Part shown: positions 8,532 to 17,436 of the stretch, in pieces | How the letters are laid out: every line of letters begins with the position of its first letter | Numbering within the stretch: position 1 is the stretch's first letter | NCBI GenBank assembly: GCA_021828575.1 | Contig: JAJZEL010000132.1 | Coordinates: forward strand, 1 to 25,810 | DNA from: Pseudomonadota bacterium | GTDB taxonomy: Bacteria; Pseudomonadota; Gammaproteobacteria; Burkholderiales; Ferrovaceae | Reading direction: 5' to 3' | Length of the DNA stretch: 25,810 bases | Made by a program: the position numbers and the translations under genes | The notes under the pieces: generated by a model | Databases searched by the model: none | The model's input: only the letters and a program-made list of their open reading frames with translations | What the model was told of the DNA's origin: nothing

Positions 8532-9083
8532 TCAAGGTTGTTTGAGAAGATGGGGAAGACCGGCGACAACCAGGGTCACCTGGTGGCAAATGGCGGCCAC
8601 TGCCTGGTTCAGCAGTCCTGCTTCATCGCTAAAAACACGGGTCAACTCCCCCATTGGCATGATGCCCATACCCACCTCGCTGCTGACCAGAATGATCGAG
8701 CCGGGCAACTCGGGCAGGACAGCCAGCAGTTGATCTCGCTCCCTGGCAAGTAACGCGTGGTTGACCCTGAATGCGTCAGCCGGTGCCCTGGGATCATTGC
8801 CGGCGCACAGCACATTGGTGAGCCACAAGGTCAGGCAGTCGACAATGAGACAGCGATCCGGAGTGGCCTGCGCCTGCAGGGCAGCAGCCAGTCTCACAGG
8901 CTCCTCCACCAGCCCCCAATGGCTCGGCCGCCGACTTCGATGTTGGGCGATCCGCCGCTCCATTTCGGCATCCCCCGCCGTCGCCGTGGCAAAATAAACG
9001 ACTGACCGTGCGCTTTGTGCAGCGCGGTTCTCGGCATAGGCACTTTTGCCGGAACGCGTGCCGCCAATGACCAGCTCTTTCAT
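8532..9083 (-). CDS. cobU: Adenosylcobinamide kinase / adenosylcobinamide-phosphate guanylyltransferase (CobU/CobP)
   Basis: Bifunctional enzyme that phosphorylates adenosylcobinamide and then transfers GMP to it, making the CobS substrate. The 183-residue product starts MKELVIGGTRSGKSAYAE, with the P-loop GGTRSGKS at residues 7-14. It then shows VVYFATA, RIAQHRSRRPSHWGLVEEP (containing the histidine that carries GMP in Salmonella CobU), DCLTLWLTNVL and VSSEVGMGIMP. The ATG at 9083 is chosen over upstream in-frame starts (to 9200) because the P-loop then sits at the family position and a GAGAG lies about 5 bases before it. It is convergent with cobQ and lies 149 bases downstream of the same-strand arsR-type gene, with which it could be cotranscribed. 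Confidence 0.94.
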   Translation of the reverse strand: MKELVIGGTRSGKSAYAENRAAQSARSVVYFATATAGDAEMERRIAQHRSRRPSHWGLVEEPVRLAAALQAQATPDRCLIVDCLTLWLTNVLCAGNDPRAPADAFRVNHALLARERDQLLAVLPELPGSIILVSSEVGMGIMPMGELTRVFSDEAGLLNQAVAAICHQVTLVVAGLPHLLKQP

Positions 9084-9232
9084 AGCACTCTCAGAATCAC
9101 TCTTGTCCAAAACAACTGATGACCCCGGATCGTCCGATGGTATTGGAAAACCAGAATCCCTGCGCAAGGCCCTGCCGGAATACGGGTCCAGACACATCAA
9201 TGGCCCGAACCAACCGGTCTACCGCGCCACGG

Positions 9233-9919
9233 CTACCTTGCCAAACCGATAATCCCGAACACCCTCTCAAGACCCAACCTCCCTGCACGGGTGATTTTCA
9301 GGGCACGGCTGTCGAGATGATGCTCCACCCACTTCAATTCCAGACAGCGCTTGTGAATTGCAATACCCACGGCACCTCCCAGATGTGGTCTGCGCTCGCT
9401 CCAATCAATGCAAGTGCGACAGTAAGGATGTTTACCCATGCGACCAACATCGACGCCCCAGTTGCTCAGGAACTGGAGACCAGCTGGCATGACGTGTGCC
9501 ACATCCCCATCGAGCACCACACAATTTTTACGGATGAGCGCGTCACAAATCGCCACACCCAGCTGACCCGCAAGATGGTTGTAGCAAGTACGCCCAAGTT
9601 GCAACTCGGGATCTATCCGGAACCGCTCCATCCGGGGGGGGTTCCCCGCGGCAACCACCATGACAGCTTCCAGCATCGTGGCCACCTCCGGTGAAGCAAT
9701 GCGGTAATAACGGTGGCGCCCCTGACGAATGGAAATCAGCAACCCCGATTGTTCCAGTCTGGCCAGGTGTTCGCTTGCGGTCGGAGCAGTGATGCCTGCA
9801 CAGGCTGCCAGTTCTCCGGCTGGCAAAGCACGTCCATCGCCCAACGCCAATAACATGTTGGCGCGAGCAGGCTCACCGACCAGACCTGCAATTTGGGCAA
9901 CTTCCAGCGCATTCGACAT
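9233..9919 (-). CDS. ArsR-type winged-helix transcriptional regulator with C-terminal extension
   Basis: Probable DNA-binding repressor of 228 residues. Residues about 1-90 form an ArsR-like winged helix: EPARANMLLALGDGRALPAGELA, then the recognition helix ITAPTASEHLARLEQSGLL and wing RQGRHRYYRI. The remaining ~130 residues form an extension seen in a subgroup of ArsR proteins, with CRTCIDWSERRPHLGGAVG and a final RAGRLGLERVFGI. The classic ArsR metal-binding ELCVCD motif is absent, so the signal is probably not arsenic; the C-x-x-C pair in the extension is noted but unproven as a sensor. The ATG at 9919 is chosen because GGGGAGG lies about 12 bases upstream and the upstream frame has no homology-like content. 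It is divergent from the MFS exporter, suggesting local repression of that gene. It also lies upstream of cobU on the same strand. Confidence 0.85.
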   Translation of the reverse strand: MSNALEVAQIAGLVGEPARANMLLALGDGRALPAGELAACAGITAPTASEHLARLEQSGLLISIRQGRHRYYRIASPEVATMLEAVMVVAAGNPPRMERFRIDPELQLGRTCYNHLAGQLGVAICDALIRKNCVVLDGDVAHVMPAGLQFLSNWGVDVGRMGKHPYCRTCIDWSERRPHLGGAVGIAIHKRCLELKWVEHHLDSRALKITRAGRLGLERVFGIIGLAR

Positions 9920-9943
9920 ATCCCGGTGAACCTCCCCTGTGAA

Positions 9944-9949
9944 ATTGTA
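9944..9949 (-). promoter_or_regulatory. Putative -10 element of the arsR-type gene
   Basis: On the minus strand this reads TACAAT, one base from TATAAT, 24 bases before the arsR-type ATG and just upstream of the GGGGAGG ribosome site. The matching -35 position (17-base spacer) falls at 9967-9972 and is a poor match to TTGACA, but it overlaps the perfect inverted repeat at 9968-9987. A regulator-controlled or weak promoter is plausible. No transcript evidence. Confidence 0.4.
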
Positions 9950-9967
9950 CACGGTTGACTTACCCAC

Positions 9968-9987
9968 GCTTCGGTGGTGACCGAAGC
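9968..9987. promoter_or_regulatory. Perfect 8-bp inverted repeat, candidate operator
   Basis: Arms GCTTCGGT and ACCGAAGC are perfectly complementary around a 4-base centre GGTG. The element lies between the divergent arsR-type and MFS genes and overlaps the expected -35 region of the arsR-type promoter. ArsR dimers bind such inverted repeats, so it is the best candidate operator for autoregulation and control of the exporter. Binding is inference. Confidence 0.5.
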
Positions 9988-10013
9988 ATGTCCTGCTGCT
10001 TGCCAGATAAGCT

Positions 10014-10033
10014 CGGGTATTGCAATAAACCCG
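10014..10033. promoter_or_regulatory. Second nested palindrome upstream of the MFS gene
   Basis: Arms CGGGT and ACCCG flank the self-complementary core ATTGCAAT plus AA. It ends 12 bases before the MFS ATG. It could be a second operator half or a leader hairpin next to the ribosome binding region. Its sequence differs from the 9968-9987 repeat, so the same protein need not bind both. Confidence 0.3.
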
Positions 10034-10045
10034 GGACAGCACCGA

Positions 10046-11413
10046 ATGGACAATGCCCAAACACAACCATCACGCACACAGACGACCGGACGAACCTGGG
10101 TTCTCCTGACCCTTTGTCTTCCGATTCTCATGGTTCAGATAGACACTTCAGTCGTCAACCTTGCTGTGCACGCCATCGGTATCGCATTGCATGCCCCGCT
10201 GAGGGTGCTTCAATGGACTGTCGATGGCTACAATCTGGCTTATGCGTTGCTGCTAATGTCCGGAGGAACGCTGGCGGACATTTTTGGTCGGCGCCGGATT
10301 TTTGGGTGGGGCATCGGCCTTTTCACCTTGGGTTCCCTGATTTGCGGGATGGCGCCGAATACCGTGGCGCTCATCCTGGGCCGAGTCGTGTCGGGCGCAG
10401 GGGCGGCGCTGTTACTGCCCAGCACGCTTGCCCTGATCCGCGTCATCTGGCCAGAGTCTGAACAACGGGCGCATGCGATCGGCATTTGGGCCGGCACGAA
10501 TGGCATCGCATTTGCGATGGGACCGCCATTAGGCGGACTCCTGATTCCCCTGGCCGGCTGGCGCAGCATCTTTCTTCTGGCCATCCCATTAGGACTTCTG
10601 ACCGCACTGCTGATGCGGACACTGCCTGAATCAGCCGATCCTGAGGGACGCAGGCTGGATGTTCCAGGGCAATTGCTGGCTGGTCTTGGACTGGGAGGGC
10701 TTGTCCTGGGGGTTATCGAGTACGGGAATTTTTCCATCTGGAGTGCCGCCTTCAGCACCCTGTGTCTGGCTGGATTCCTGTGGGTGGAACGACAAGCTGG
10801 CGAAGGTGCCATGATGCCACTGACCCTTCTGAAAAACCGCCCACTGATCGGGGCGCTGGGAGTGGCAGCCGCCATGACTTTCGGAATGTATGGCATGGTG
10901 TTCCTTCTGCCCATGGTCTGGCTGCAATCAAGCACTTTGAGCGTGTCACAAGCGGGCATGGCACTGCTTCCCATGTCCCTGGCGTTTGTTGCGCTTTCAC
11001 ACAAGACAGGCAGATGGAGCCACCGTTTTGGTTCTCGACCGCTGATGACCGGAGGCATGGCGCTGATTGGCACAGGCATCGAAATGCTGTCTCATACCCA
11101 GAACGGTCGTCCGCTCTGGCTGGCGGAAACAGGACTCCTGTTGACCGGGTTTGGCATGGCGCTCAACACGGGGCCGGTACTCGCAACAGCCGTGACGGCC
11201 GTCGTCCCTTCCCGTGCCGGAACAGCTTCCGGTTTGGCCAATACGGCCAGAATGTCGGGAGCCACGTTTGGTGTAGCTGTGCTGGGTACTGTCTACAACC
11301 ACGTTGGCAAGAATGCTTGGGGATTCAGCCTGGCCATGCACCTGGGCGCTGGTGTTGTCTTTCTTGGCGCATTACTGGCAGCGCGTCCGACACCTTTTGC
11401 AAAACGTCAATGA
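10046..11413 (+). CDS. MFS drug-type exporter, DHA2 (14-helix) family
   Basis: Inner-membrane proton-coupled exporter, 455 residues, hydrophobic throughout, consistent with about 14 helices of the DHA2/EmrB-QacA group. Visible family features are VQIDTSVVNLAV in helix 1 (the conserved Asp), WTVDGYNLAYALLLMSGG, and motif A in GGTLADIFGRRRIFGWG. VSGAGAALLLPSTLALI and a second-half SHKTGRWSHRFGSRPL are also seen. The start at 10046 (MDNAQTQ) is preferred over 9974, because the longer version adds a non-hydrophobic, cysteine-containing stretch covering the regulatory palindromes. Substrate is unknown; DHA2 members export drugs, dyes or siderophores. It is divergent from an ArsR-type gene, a common repressor/exporter layout. 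Confidence 0.88.
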   Translation: MDNAQTQPSRTQTTGRTWVLLTLCLPILMVQIDTSVVNLAVHAIGIALHAPLRVLQWTVDGYNLAYALLLMSGGTLADIFGRRRIFGWGIGLFTLGSLICGMAPNTVALILGRVVSGAGAALLLPSTLALIRVIWPESEQRAHAIGIWAGTNGIAFAMGPPLGGLLIPLAGWRSIFLLAIPLGLLTALLMRTLPESADPEGRRLDVPGQLLAGLGLGGLVLGVIEYGNFSIWSAAFSTLCLAGFLWVERQAGEGAMMPLTLLKNRPLIGALGVAAAMTFGMYGMVFLLPMVWLQSSTLSVSQAGMALLPMSLAFVALSHKTGRWSHRFGSRPLMTGGMALIGTGIEMLSHTQNGRPLWLAETGLLLTGFGMALNTGPVLATAVTAVVPSRAGTASGLANTARMSGATFGVAVLGTVYNHVGKNAWGFSLAMHLGAGVVFLGALLAARPTPFAKRQ

Positions 11414-11436
11414 CGCTTCCCTTTGACAAACAAGTT

Positions 11437-11465
11437 GAAAAAAACGGGGCTACTCTTTTTTTTTC
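11437..11465. terminator. Possible A/T-rich bidirectional terminator
   Basis: G followed by seven A is complementary to the T-run plus C at 11457-11465, around an 11-12 base loop containing CGGGGCTACTC. It lies between the convergent MFS and GGDEF/EAL genes and gives T-runs on both strands. The stem is almost all A:T, so it is a weak call. Confidence 0.35.
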
Positions 11466-11489
11466 GGTTGTGATGGGCTTTTCCCACCA

Positions 11490-14400
11490 TCATCGACTCA
11501 ATAATTTCACAACATCCTGCGCCGGAACCGGTTTACTGTATAGATAGCCTTGGGCTTCGTCACACTTGAGTTGCTTGAGTGTCTCGGCCTGTTCTGGTGT
11601 TTCGACACCTTCGGCAACCACATTGAGACCAACGGAATGGGCCAGTGAGATGATGGTGGAAACAACAGCCATGCTTTCCGGGGAATTGTGCATGGTACCA
11701 ACGAATGACTGGTCGATTTTAAGCGTACTAGCAGGCAACTTCGTCAGATAGGCCAGGGAAGAGTAGCCGGTTCCAAAGTCATCCACATGAATCTTGACCC
11801 CGAGTTCGGTCAAGGCCCGCAATTTGGAGATGTTGTCCTCAATGTCATCCATGATGATGCTTTCGGTGAGTTCCAGGTTCAGTCCGTGTTGTTCTTCTTT
11901 CTGCTCTTCAAGAATATTGCGAACGACATTCACAAAGTCCTTCCGTCGGAGTTGAACAAAAGAGACATTGACCGACACATGAGGTGGCTCAAAACCCATC
12001 GCCGCCCAGTTTGCATGATCTTTCAATGCCTGACTCATTGCCCAACGACCGACTTCGAAAATCAAGCCAGTTTCCTCCAGCAGCGGAATGAACTTTCCGG
12101 GAAGCACCATTCCGGTTTCCGGGTCATTCCACCGTATCAAAGCTTCAAATCCGCAAATCGATCCCGTGTCCAAATGGATTTTCGGTTGGTAATAAAGCAC
12201 AAACTGCTCTTGTTCAATGGCGTTACGCAATCGGGTTTCCATCAGCAGGGCCTGATTGACCATGGCATTCATTTGCGGCGTGTACCTGAGGTAAGGGACC
12301 CCCTTTTGCTTCGACGAACGCAATGCGGCTTCAGCATTGTGGTAAAGACTTTCAGCATTGATGCCATCGTCGGGAAATATTGCAATGCCGGCGCGTGCCG
12401 AGAGCCTCAGCGTGTCACCTCGCGCCTCGTAAGGGACGGCAAATGTCCTGGTCATGAGCCCATCAAGGACTGGCGTCATGCCATCTTTCCCTTCGAGCAT
12501 CCATACGGCAAGCGCAAAATGATCAGCGCCAATGCGCGCCACCATATCGGCCTGAGTCAAGGCATCGCTGAGGCGGTAGGCCACCTTTCGGAGCAACTCG
12601 TCCCCAACCTGCCGACCAAAGGTTTCATTGACATTGCGAAACCGTTCCAGGTTTAGCATGACCACCGAAAACTGTCTCTGCTCGCATTTTGCAGTGCTGA
12701 CCCATTGTTCCAACCGGTCATTGAACAACGCTCGGTTAGGAAGTCGCGTGAGAGCATCGTAAAAGGCCAGGTAATTCACTCTTTCATTCTTGGCCATGTG
12801 ATCCAGCGCAAAGGAAATATCCCCCGCAAGCTCATCCAGTAGCTTGAGCTCCTCTGCATCAAAGAAATCCGGCTGACGTGCAAACAAGGCCATCAGTCCG
12901 ACAACGCCATCGTCCTGCATGAACGGCAGGACGATGGCAGAGCGAAACCCCATTCGCAAGGCCTCCACCACACACGCATCCTCGTGGAAGTCTTCTTCAT
13001 CAAGGTTATTGCTGAACTGGCGATATGCGGAGTGGATGACGCGTTGGAAAAGTCCGCCGCCTTGCCCTTGGGCAGACCTTATACTGACGCGCTTCTCGGA
13101 AAATGGTGAGTCCTCGGGACTGCCTTCCCAGACGGCAGACACGATTTCACTCTCTTCAGCATCAGGCATGCCAATCCACGCTATTCCGAACCCCCCATAT
13201 TGCGTTGCGATGCGGCATGCCTCTTTCAGCAAAAGGCCGCGTTCCTGAATTCGGACGATGGCCGAATTTATGCCACTCAACACCTGTTGGATGCGTGTCA
13301 GGCGAGCTATTTTTTCCTCCTGTTGAATGCGTAGTGTCACATCACGTATCACTGCAGTGAACAGCGTCTTATCCTGCTCGGTGTGTTTTGATATGCTGAC
13401 CTCAGCATGAAACAGGCTGCCATCCTTTCTTTTTCCCTGTATCCGACGATTGCGCGGTGAAATGATCAGAGAAGAATCAGGCAACTGACCAAAGGAATGC
13501 ATCAGACGGTGGTGAGCTTCAATCATGTGATCCGGAAGAAGGGTATCGAGGGATTGTCCCATCACTTCAGCCGTGGCATACCCAAAGAGGGATTCCGCTG
13601 CCCGATTAAAAACGACAATCCGCTGGTTATCGTCGGTGGAAATGATGCCATCAGCGGCCATATTCAGTACTTCCCGATAACGCGCGTCGACACGTCTCTG
13701 GCCGTCATGCAGCCTGGCAGCCTCGATACCGGCCGCAGCAGCATTGGTAAACACACTGAACACCTTGACTTGACCGAAAGTGAATGGGCGTTGGCGCTGC
13801 ACGCTGCTCACATTCAGGACCCCGATGAGCTTGTTTCGTGTGATCATGGGCATGGACAGCGCCGAGCGATTGACAGAACGGGAACGCTTGGCCATTAAGG
13901 AGGAATCGGGCGTTTCCCCGCTAACAAGCAAGGGTTCGCAAGTTTCAGCCACTTTCCCGGCAATGCCTTCCCCCACCGCAAGACGCGTACCCAGCAACAC
14001 GCTGCGCTGGTCACCGCGAACGGCAGCGACATAAAGGGTTTTTCCGTCTTCCATGAGCAGCATAATGGATGCCTCGTCCGCATCGAACTGGGCCAATGCA
14101 GCGTCAGCAATCTTGTCCAGGAGTACATTGGGGTCAAGAGTATGGGCAATGGCCTGGTTCAGCTCATGGATGGCGACCGTGTCGCGCAGTTCCATGTTTT
14201 CAAGACGTAATCGCCTGATGCCAACAGCCCTTGACAGCACCGGCAGGATGGCAGACAGTTTGATGGGCTTCAGCACGTAATCCAGCGCTCCTGCCTGCAT
14301 GGCCTGGACTGCTGTTTCGATGGTGCCACGCCCCGTCATCAGGATACCCACGAGCTGGGAATCTATTTTCAACGCTTCTGTGAGAAGAGTCACCCCATCC

Positions 14401-14585
14401 ATTTGCGGCATCATCAGGTCAGTCAGTAACAGATCGAACTGTTCTTCTCGCAGCAATTTCAGCGCAGCTTCTCCAGAATCACATCCCATCGTTCGGTAGC
14501 CCTCTTCCTTGAGCGTGTCGCACAAGGCACGCATCGAAGCGGACTCGTCATCCACGATCAGAATATTGGCAAGGGGAGAAAGCAT
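11490..14585 (-). CDS. Response regulator with REC-GAF-PAS-GAF-degenerate GGDEF-EAL domains (probable c-di-GMP phosphodiesterase)
   Basis: Cytoplasmic signalling protein of 1031 residues. Domains in order: receiver about 7-120 (acid pair Asp12/Asp13, phospho-acceptor Asp56 in LLLTDLMMP), GAF about 150-290, PAS about 303-425, GAF about 440-600, GGDEF about 605-765 and EAL about 778-1028. The cyclase signature reads GADHF at 686-690 instead of GGDEF/GGEEF, so cyclase activity is probably lost. The EAL domain keeps FEALIRW (Glu814), NVSFVQL, ELTESII, VDDFGTGYSS (Asp935), LKIDQSFV and AEGVET, so phosphodiesterase activity is expected. I prefer the ATG at 14585; a GTG at 14612 would overlap the upstream kinase stop. 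It follows the hybrid kinase closely on the same strand, its probable phosphodonor. Confidence 0.92.
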   Translation of the reverse strand: MLSPLANILIVDDESASMRALCDTLKEEGYRTMGCDSGEAALKLLREEQFDLLLTDLMMPQMDGVTLLTEALKIDSQLVGILMTGRGTIETAVQAMQAGALDYVLKPIKLSAILPVLSRAVGIRRLRLENMELRDTVAIHELNQAIAHTLDPNVLLDKIADAALAQFDADEASIMLLMEDGKTLYVAAVRGDQRSVLLGTRLAVGEGIAGKVAETCEPLLVSGETPDSSLMAKRSRSVNRSALSMPMITRNKLIGVLNVSSVQRQRPFTFGQVKVFSVFTNAAAAGIEAARLHDGQRRVDARYREVLNMAADGIISTDDNQRIVVFNRAAESLFGYATAEVMGQSLDTLLPDHMIEAHHRLMHSFGQLPDSSLIISPRNRRIQGKRKDGSLFHAEVSISKHTEQDKTLFTAVIRDVTLRIQQEEKIARLTRIQQVLSGINSAIVRIQERGLLLKEACRIATQYGGFGIAWIGMPDAEESEIVSAVWEGSPEDSPFSEKRVSIRSAQGQGGGLFQRVIHSAYRQFSNNLDEEDFHEDACVVEALRMGFRSAIVLPFMQDDGVVGLMALFARQPDFFDAEELKLLDELAGDISFALDHMAKNERVNYLAFYDALTRLPNRALFNDRLEQWVSTAKCEQRQFSVVMLNLERFRNVNETFGRQVGDELLRKVAYRLSDALTQADMVARIGADHFALAVWMLEGKDGMTPVLDGLMTRTFAVPYEARGDTLRLSARAGIAIFPDDGINAESLYHNAEAALRSSKQKGVPYLRYTPQMNAMVNQALLMETRLRNAIEQEQFVLYYQPKIHLDTGSICGFEALIRWNDPETGMVLPGKFIPLLEETGLIFEVGRWAMSQALKDHANWAAMGFEPPHVSVNVSFVQLRRKDFVNVVRNILEEQKEEQHGLNLELTESIIMDDIEDNISKLRALTELGVKIHVDDFGTGYSSLAYLTKLPASTLKIDQSFVGTMHNSPESMAVVSTIISLAHSVGLNVVAEGVETPEQAETLKQLKCDEAQGYLYSKPVPAQDVVKLLSR

Positions 14586-14595
14586 GGGTTTGGTC

Positions 14596-17436
14596 TCATG
14601 ATTTATTGGCACAAAGCATGGAGAACGCTTCGCGTAACTCCCTCAGCTTAGGGGGCTTGGCCAGCACGCGGTCCACATTGGCAGTAGTTCCCCCTTCGGC
14701 GATCAATCGCCGCCCCCACCCCGTCAACAGAATGACGGGAGTATCAAAAGACCGCTGTTTTATTGAAGCGGCCACCTTGTAGCCATCCACATAAGGCATG
14801 CCAAGGTCTGTAACGACGATATCAAAGGATTTCCCTTGTCGCGCGAATGAATCGAAAATCGAGAGCCCCTGCTCCCCGCCATTCACGGAAACAACGACAT
14901 GACCATCCATCTCCAGCGTGTCGGAAAGTGATTTCAACAGAATAGGATCGTCGTCAATAAGCAAAATACGCAGCCGAGAGATGGGTTTTGTGGGAGAAAC
15001 CACAACGTCGGAATCCATGGCAACAGAGCCATGAACTGCAAACAGCAATCGCATGGTGGTGCCTTTTTCAGGAGCACTTTCAATTTCCAGAACAGCGTTA
15101 TGACGTTGCGCCATGCCAAACACCATGGCGAGACCCAGCCCCGTGCCGCGTTCCCCTTTGGTAGTGAAGAATGGCTCCAGGCAACGCTGGCGAATCGTCT
15201 CATCCATCCCGATTCCACTGTCAATGACTTCAAGGGAAATAGTGCCCTGCCTGGAGTCCTCCGCTTTTAAAAGCCGGGTACGCAACACCAGCGTGCCGCC
15301 TGCAGGCATGGCATCCGCCGCGTTGAAAATCAGGTTCGTGAGCGCATCGCGAAATTCGTTTTCGACCCCCCTGATGGCAGGCAGATCTTCCTGAAGATCC
15401 GTCTGGACATTGATCATGATGCCATGTTTCTGCGGCATGTCCTGCCAGCGTGCCCGCGTCAGATCGAGCACCTGATGCACCAGACGATTGACATCCACTG
15501 GCGTCAGATCCGGTTGCATTTCACGCTGGCGATAGAATTCCCGCATCCGGGCCACTGTCTGAGCGACATCGTCCACAGCCCGATGAATTGTTTCAAGATA
15601 GTTTCTGGCGCGAGAGCTGAGGTTTTTTTCGTTCTCGAGCAACGATTCGGCATAGAGAGACACAGGGGAAAGCGCATTGTTGATGTCGTGGGCAATGCCG
15701 CTAGCCATCTGCCCCAAAGCTCGCAAACGCTCCTCCTGCATGATGACCTGCTGTGTCTGTCGAAGATCATCATAGGCTTGGGTCAATGCCGCATGCAGCT
15801 GAGCATGCCACGCAGCCAGGGCCACATGTTCGCTCAACTGCCTCAAGAACTCACATTCGTCGCTGGAAAAGGCATTGGCTTCCTTTTTTGCCACCGCCAG
15901 AACGCCGAATACCTGGCTTTCAGAACGAAGCGGAGCCATGGCAAGCGAGCGCAGTCCACCGCGCGCAAGCAATTTCGTGAATGGGTAAGGGGCACTGGAA
16001 ATATCGGATTCATAGACCAGTTCACCCCGCGTACATTGACCCAGCCCATTGTCGTCTACGGCCACGGTTCCATTTTCGACCAGCATAATCTCGCTGGCCA
16101 AGCCCTTGTTTTTCAATCCCACCCGAGACACGGTCAAAGTATTTTGGGCAGCATCGAATAAAGCGATGCAACTGAAATCCACCGGCAGGCTGTCCTCAAG
16201 AGATCGGATGACCACCTGGAAAATGCTCTGCAAATCAAGGCGGTCACCAATGAGTCGGGTAGTTTGGTCAAGCAGTCGCAAGTGCTGCAGCTGAGTGACG
16301 ATTTTGTGCTCGGATTTTTTTCTTTCAGTGATATCGGTGATCGTGATCACTGCGAGCAATGGTTTTCCCTCCGCATCGCGAGCCAACGATCCGTTGTGGC
16401 TGAAAATTCGCGACCAGCCTGCTTGCACATGCCTGACCTCGACTTCGAGATTTTTCAATGTTTCACCCTGAACAATCCGGGAAAGAGGCCATCGTTCGAG
16501 GGGAATGATCTCCCCATTCAATGTGAAAAGCTCGATGAGTCGGGTAAAACCCGGCAAATCGAGCCGGCTTTCCTCCAGTGCTGAAAAACCATGCAAGGCA
16601 AGTGCCGCACGATTGAAATGCAATAGCTGACCATCCATATTGGCTATGATCACCCCCTCGGAAAGATTTTCCAACGAAGTCTGCAATCGCGCTTCGCTCT
16701 CCCGCAAGGCGAGACTGGCCTCCTCCAGATCTGCGGTACGCGCCTGGACCCGCTGTTCCAACTCATCATTCAGGGTCTGCAGACCCTGTTCAGCTCTGCG
16801 ACGCAATTTCATTTCCCGCCGAGTGATGAAATATGAGCCCGCCAGCACAGAAATCATGAAAACACGCAGAACACTGAGAAAAGAATTGGTGTTGCGATTA
16901 CTTTGCTCGGAAGCCCTCTGTCGGATGCGCAGCAATCGTTCTTCCTCATGCCGCATGTCGCCCAACACCTGACGAATTTCATCCATGCTCGTCTTTCCAG
17001 CCCCGTTCATGACAATTTTTCGGCCTGCCTCGATGCCCAAAGCGTTTGCCGTAATCACGAGGTTTTCGTAGTACCCCAGTTGTCTGCTTATCTCCTCATT
17101 CAGGATGGATAGCCGCTTCTGCTGGTCAGGATTGTCCGCTGTCAGGCTTGTGAGGTTTCCAAGGCGTTTACCCACCAAGGGACGGGCAGCGTAGTAGGGA
17201 TCGAGAAACGCTTTTTGACCGGTGATGAGGTAGCCACGTACCCCGGTTTCGGTGTCCACCATGGCGGACTGGAGGGATTCCAGATCACCAAGGACTTCCT
17301 GAGTATGCCCCACCATCCAGGAAGTGGCCATGAGTTGCGAAGTATTGCGCACGGATACGGCGAAAATCGCGACCAAAGCCAGTCCAACGGCAATGAGCCC
17401 GGCAACCAGTTGACGCTCAAAGGTCCAGAACCTCAC
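14596..17436 (-). CDS. Membrane hybrid sensor histidine kinase (CHASE3-PAS-GAF-HisKA-HATPase-REC)
   Basis: 946-residue sensor kinase. A first membrane helix (about 8-28) and a second (about 186-206) bracket a periplasmic CHASE3-like domain with VDTETGVRGYLITG. A coiled-coil (about 207-250) leads to a PAS domain (about 250-380) and a GAF domain (about 400-545). The kinase core has GIAHDINNALSPV with His583, the N-box NLIFNAADAMP, DSGIGMD and GERGTGLGLAM. A C-terminal receiver (about 820-940) has phospho-acceptor Asp877 in VVTDLGMPYVDG. The start is GTG at 17436, with GGAG 8 bases upstream. The stop is 10 bases from the downstream regulator's ATG, so the two form an operon and probably a phosphorelay. 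The signal is unknown. Confidence 0.93.
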   Translation of the reverse strand: MRFWTFERQLVAGLIAVGLALVAIFAVSVRNTSQLMATSWMVGHTQEVLGDLESLQSAMVDTETGVRGYLITGQKAFLDPYYAARPLVGKRLGNLTSLTADNPDQQKRLSILNEEISRQLGYYENLVITANALGIEAGRKIVMNGAGKTSMDEIRQVLGDMRHEEERLLRIRQRASEQSNRNTNSFLSVLRVFMISVLAGSYFITRREMKLRRRAEQGLQTLNDELEQRVQARTADLEEASLALRESEARLQTSLENLSEGVIIANMDGQLLHFNRAALALHGFSALEESRLDLPGFTRLIELFTLNGEIIPLERWPLSRIVQGETLKNLEVEVRHVQAGWSRIFSHNGSLARDAEGKPLLAVITITDITERKKSEHKIVTQLQHLRLLDQTTRLIGDRLDLQSIFQVVIRSLEDSLPVDFSCIALFDAAQNTLTVSRVGLKNKGLASEIMLVENGTVAVDDNGLGQCTRGELVYESDISSAPYPFTKLLARGGLRSLAMAPLRSESQVFGVLAVAKKEANAFSSDECEFLRQLSEHVALAAWHAQLHAALTQAYDDLRQTQQVIMQEERLRALGQMASGIAHDINNALSPVSLYAESLLENEKNLSSRARNYLETIHRAVDDVAQTVARMREFYRQREMQPDLTPVDVNRLVHQVLDLTRARWQDMPQKHGIMINVQTDLQEDLPAIRGVENEFRDALTNLIFNAADAMPAGGTLVLRTRLLKAEDSRQGTISLEVIDSGIGMDETIRQRCLEPFFTTKGERGTGLGLAMVFGMAQRHNAVLEIESAPEKGTTMRLLFAVHGSVAMDSDVVVSPTKPISRLRILLIDDDPILLKSLSDTLEMDGHVVVSVNGGEQGLSIFDSFARQGKSFDIVVTDLGMPYVDGYKVAASIKQRSFDTPVILLTGWGRRLIAEGGTTANVDRVLAKPPKLRELREAFSMLCANKS

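Noticed and set aside
11787..12656. 289-residue open frame on the plus strand
   Set aside because: Antisense to the conserved EAL and GGDEF domains, with no start signal or domain.
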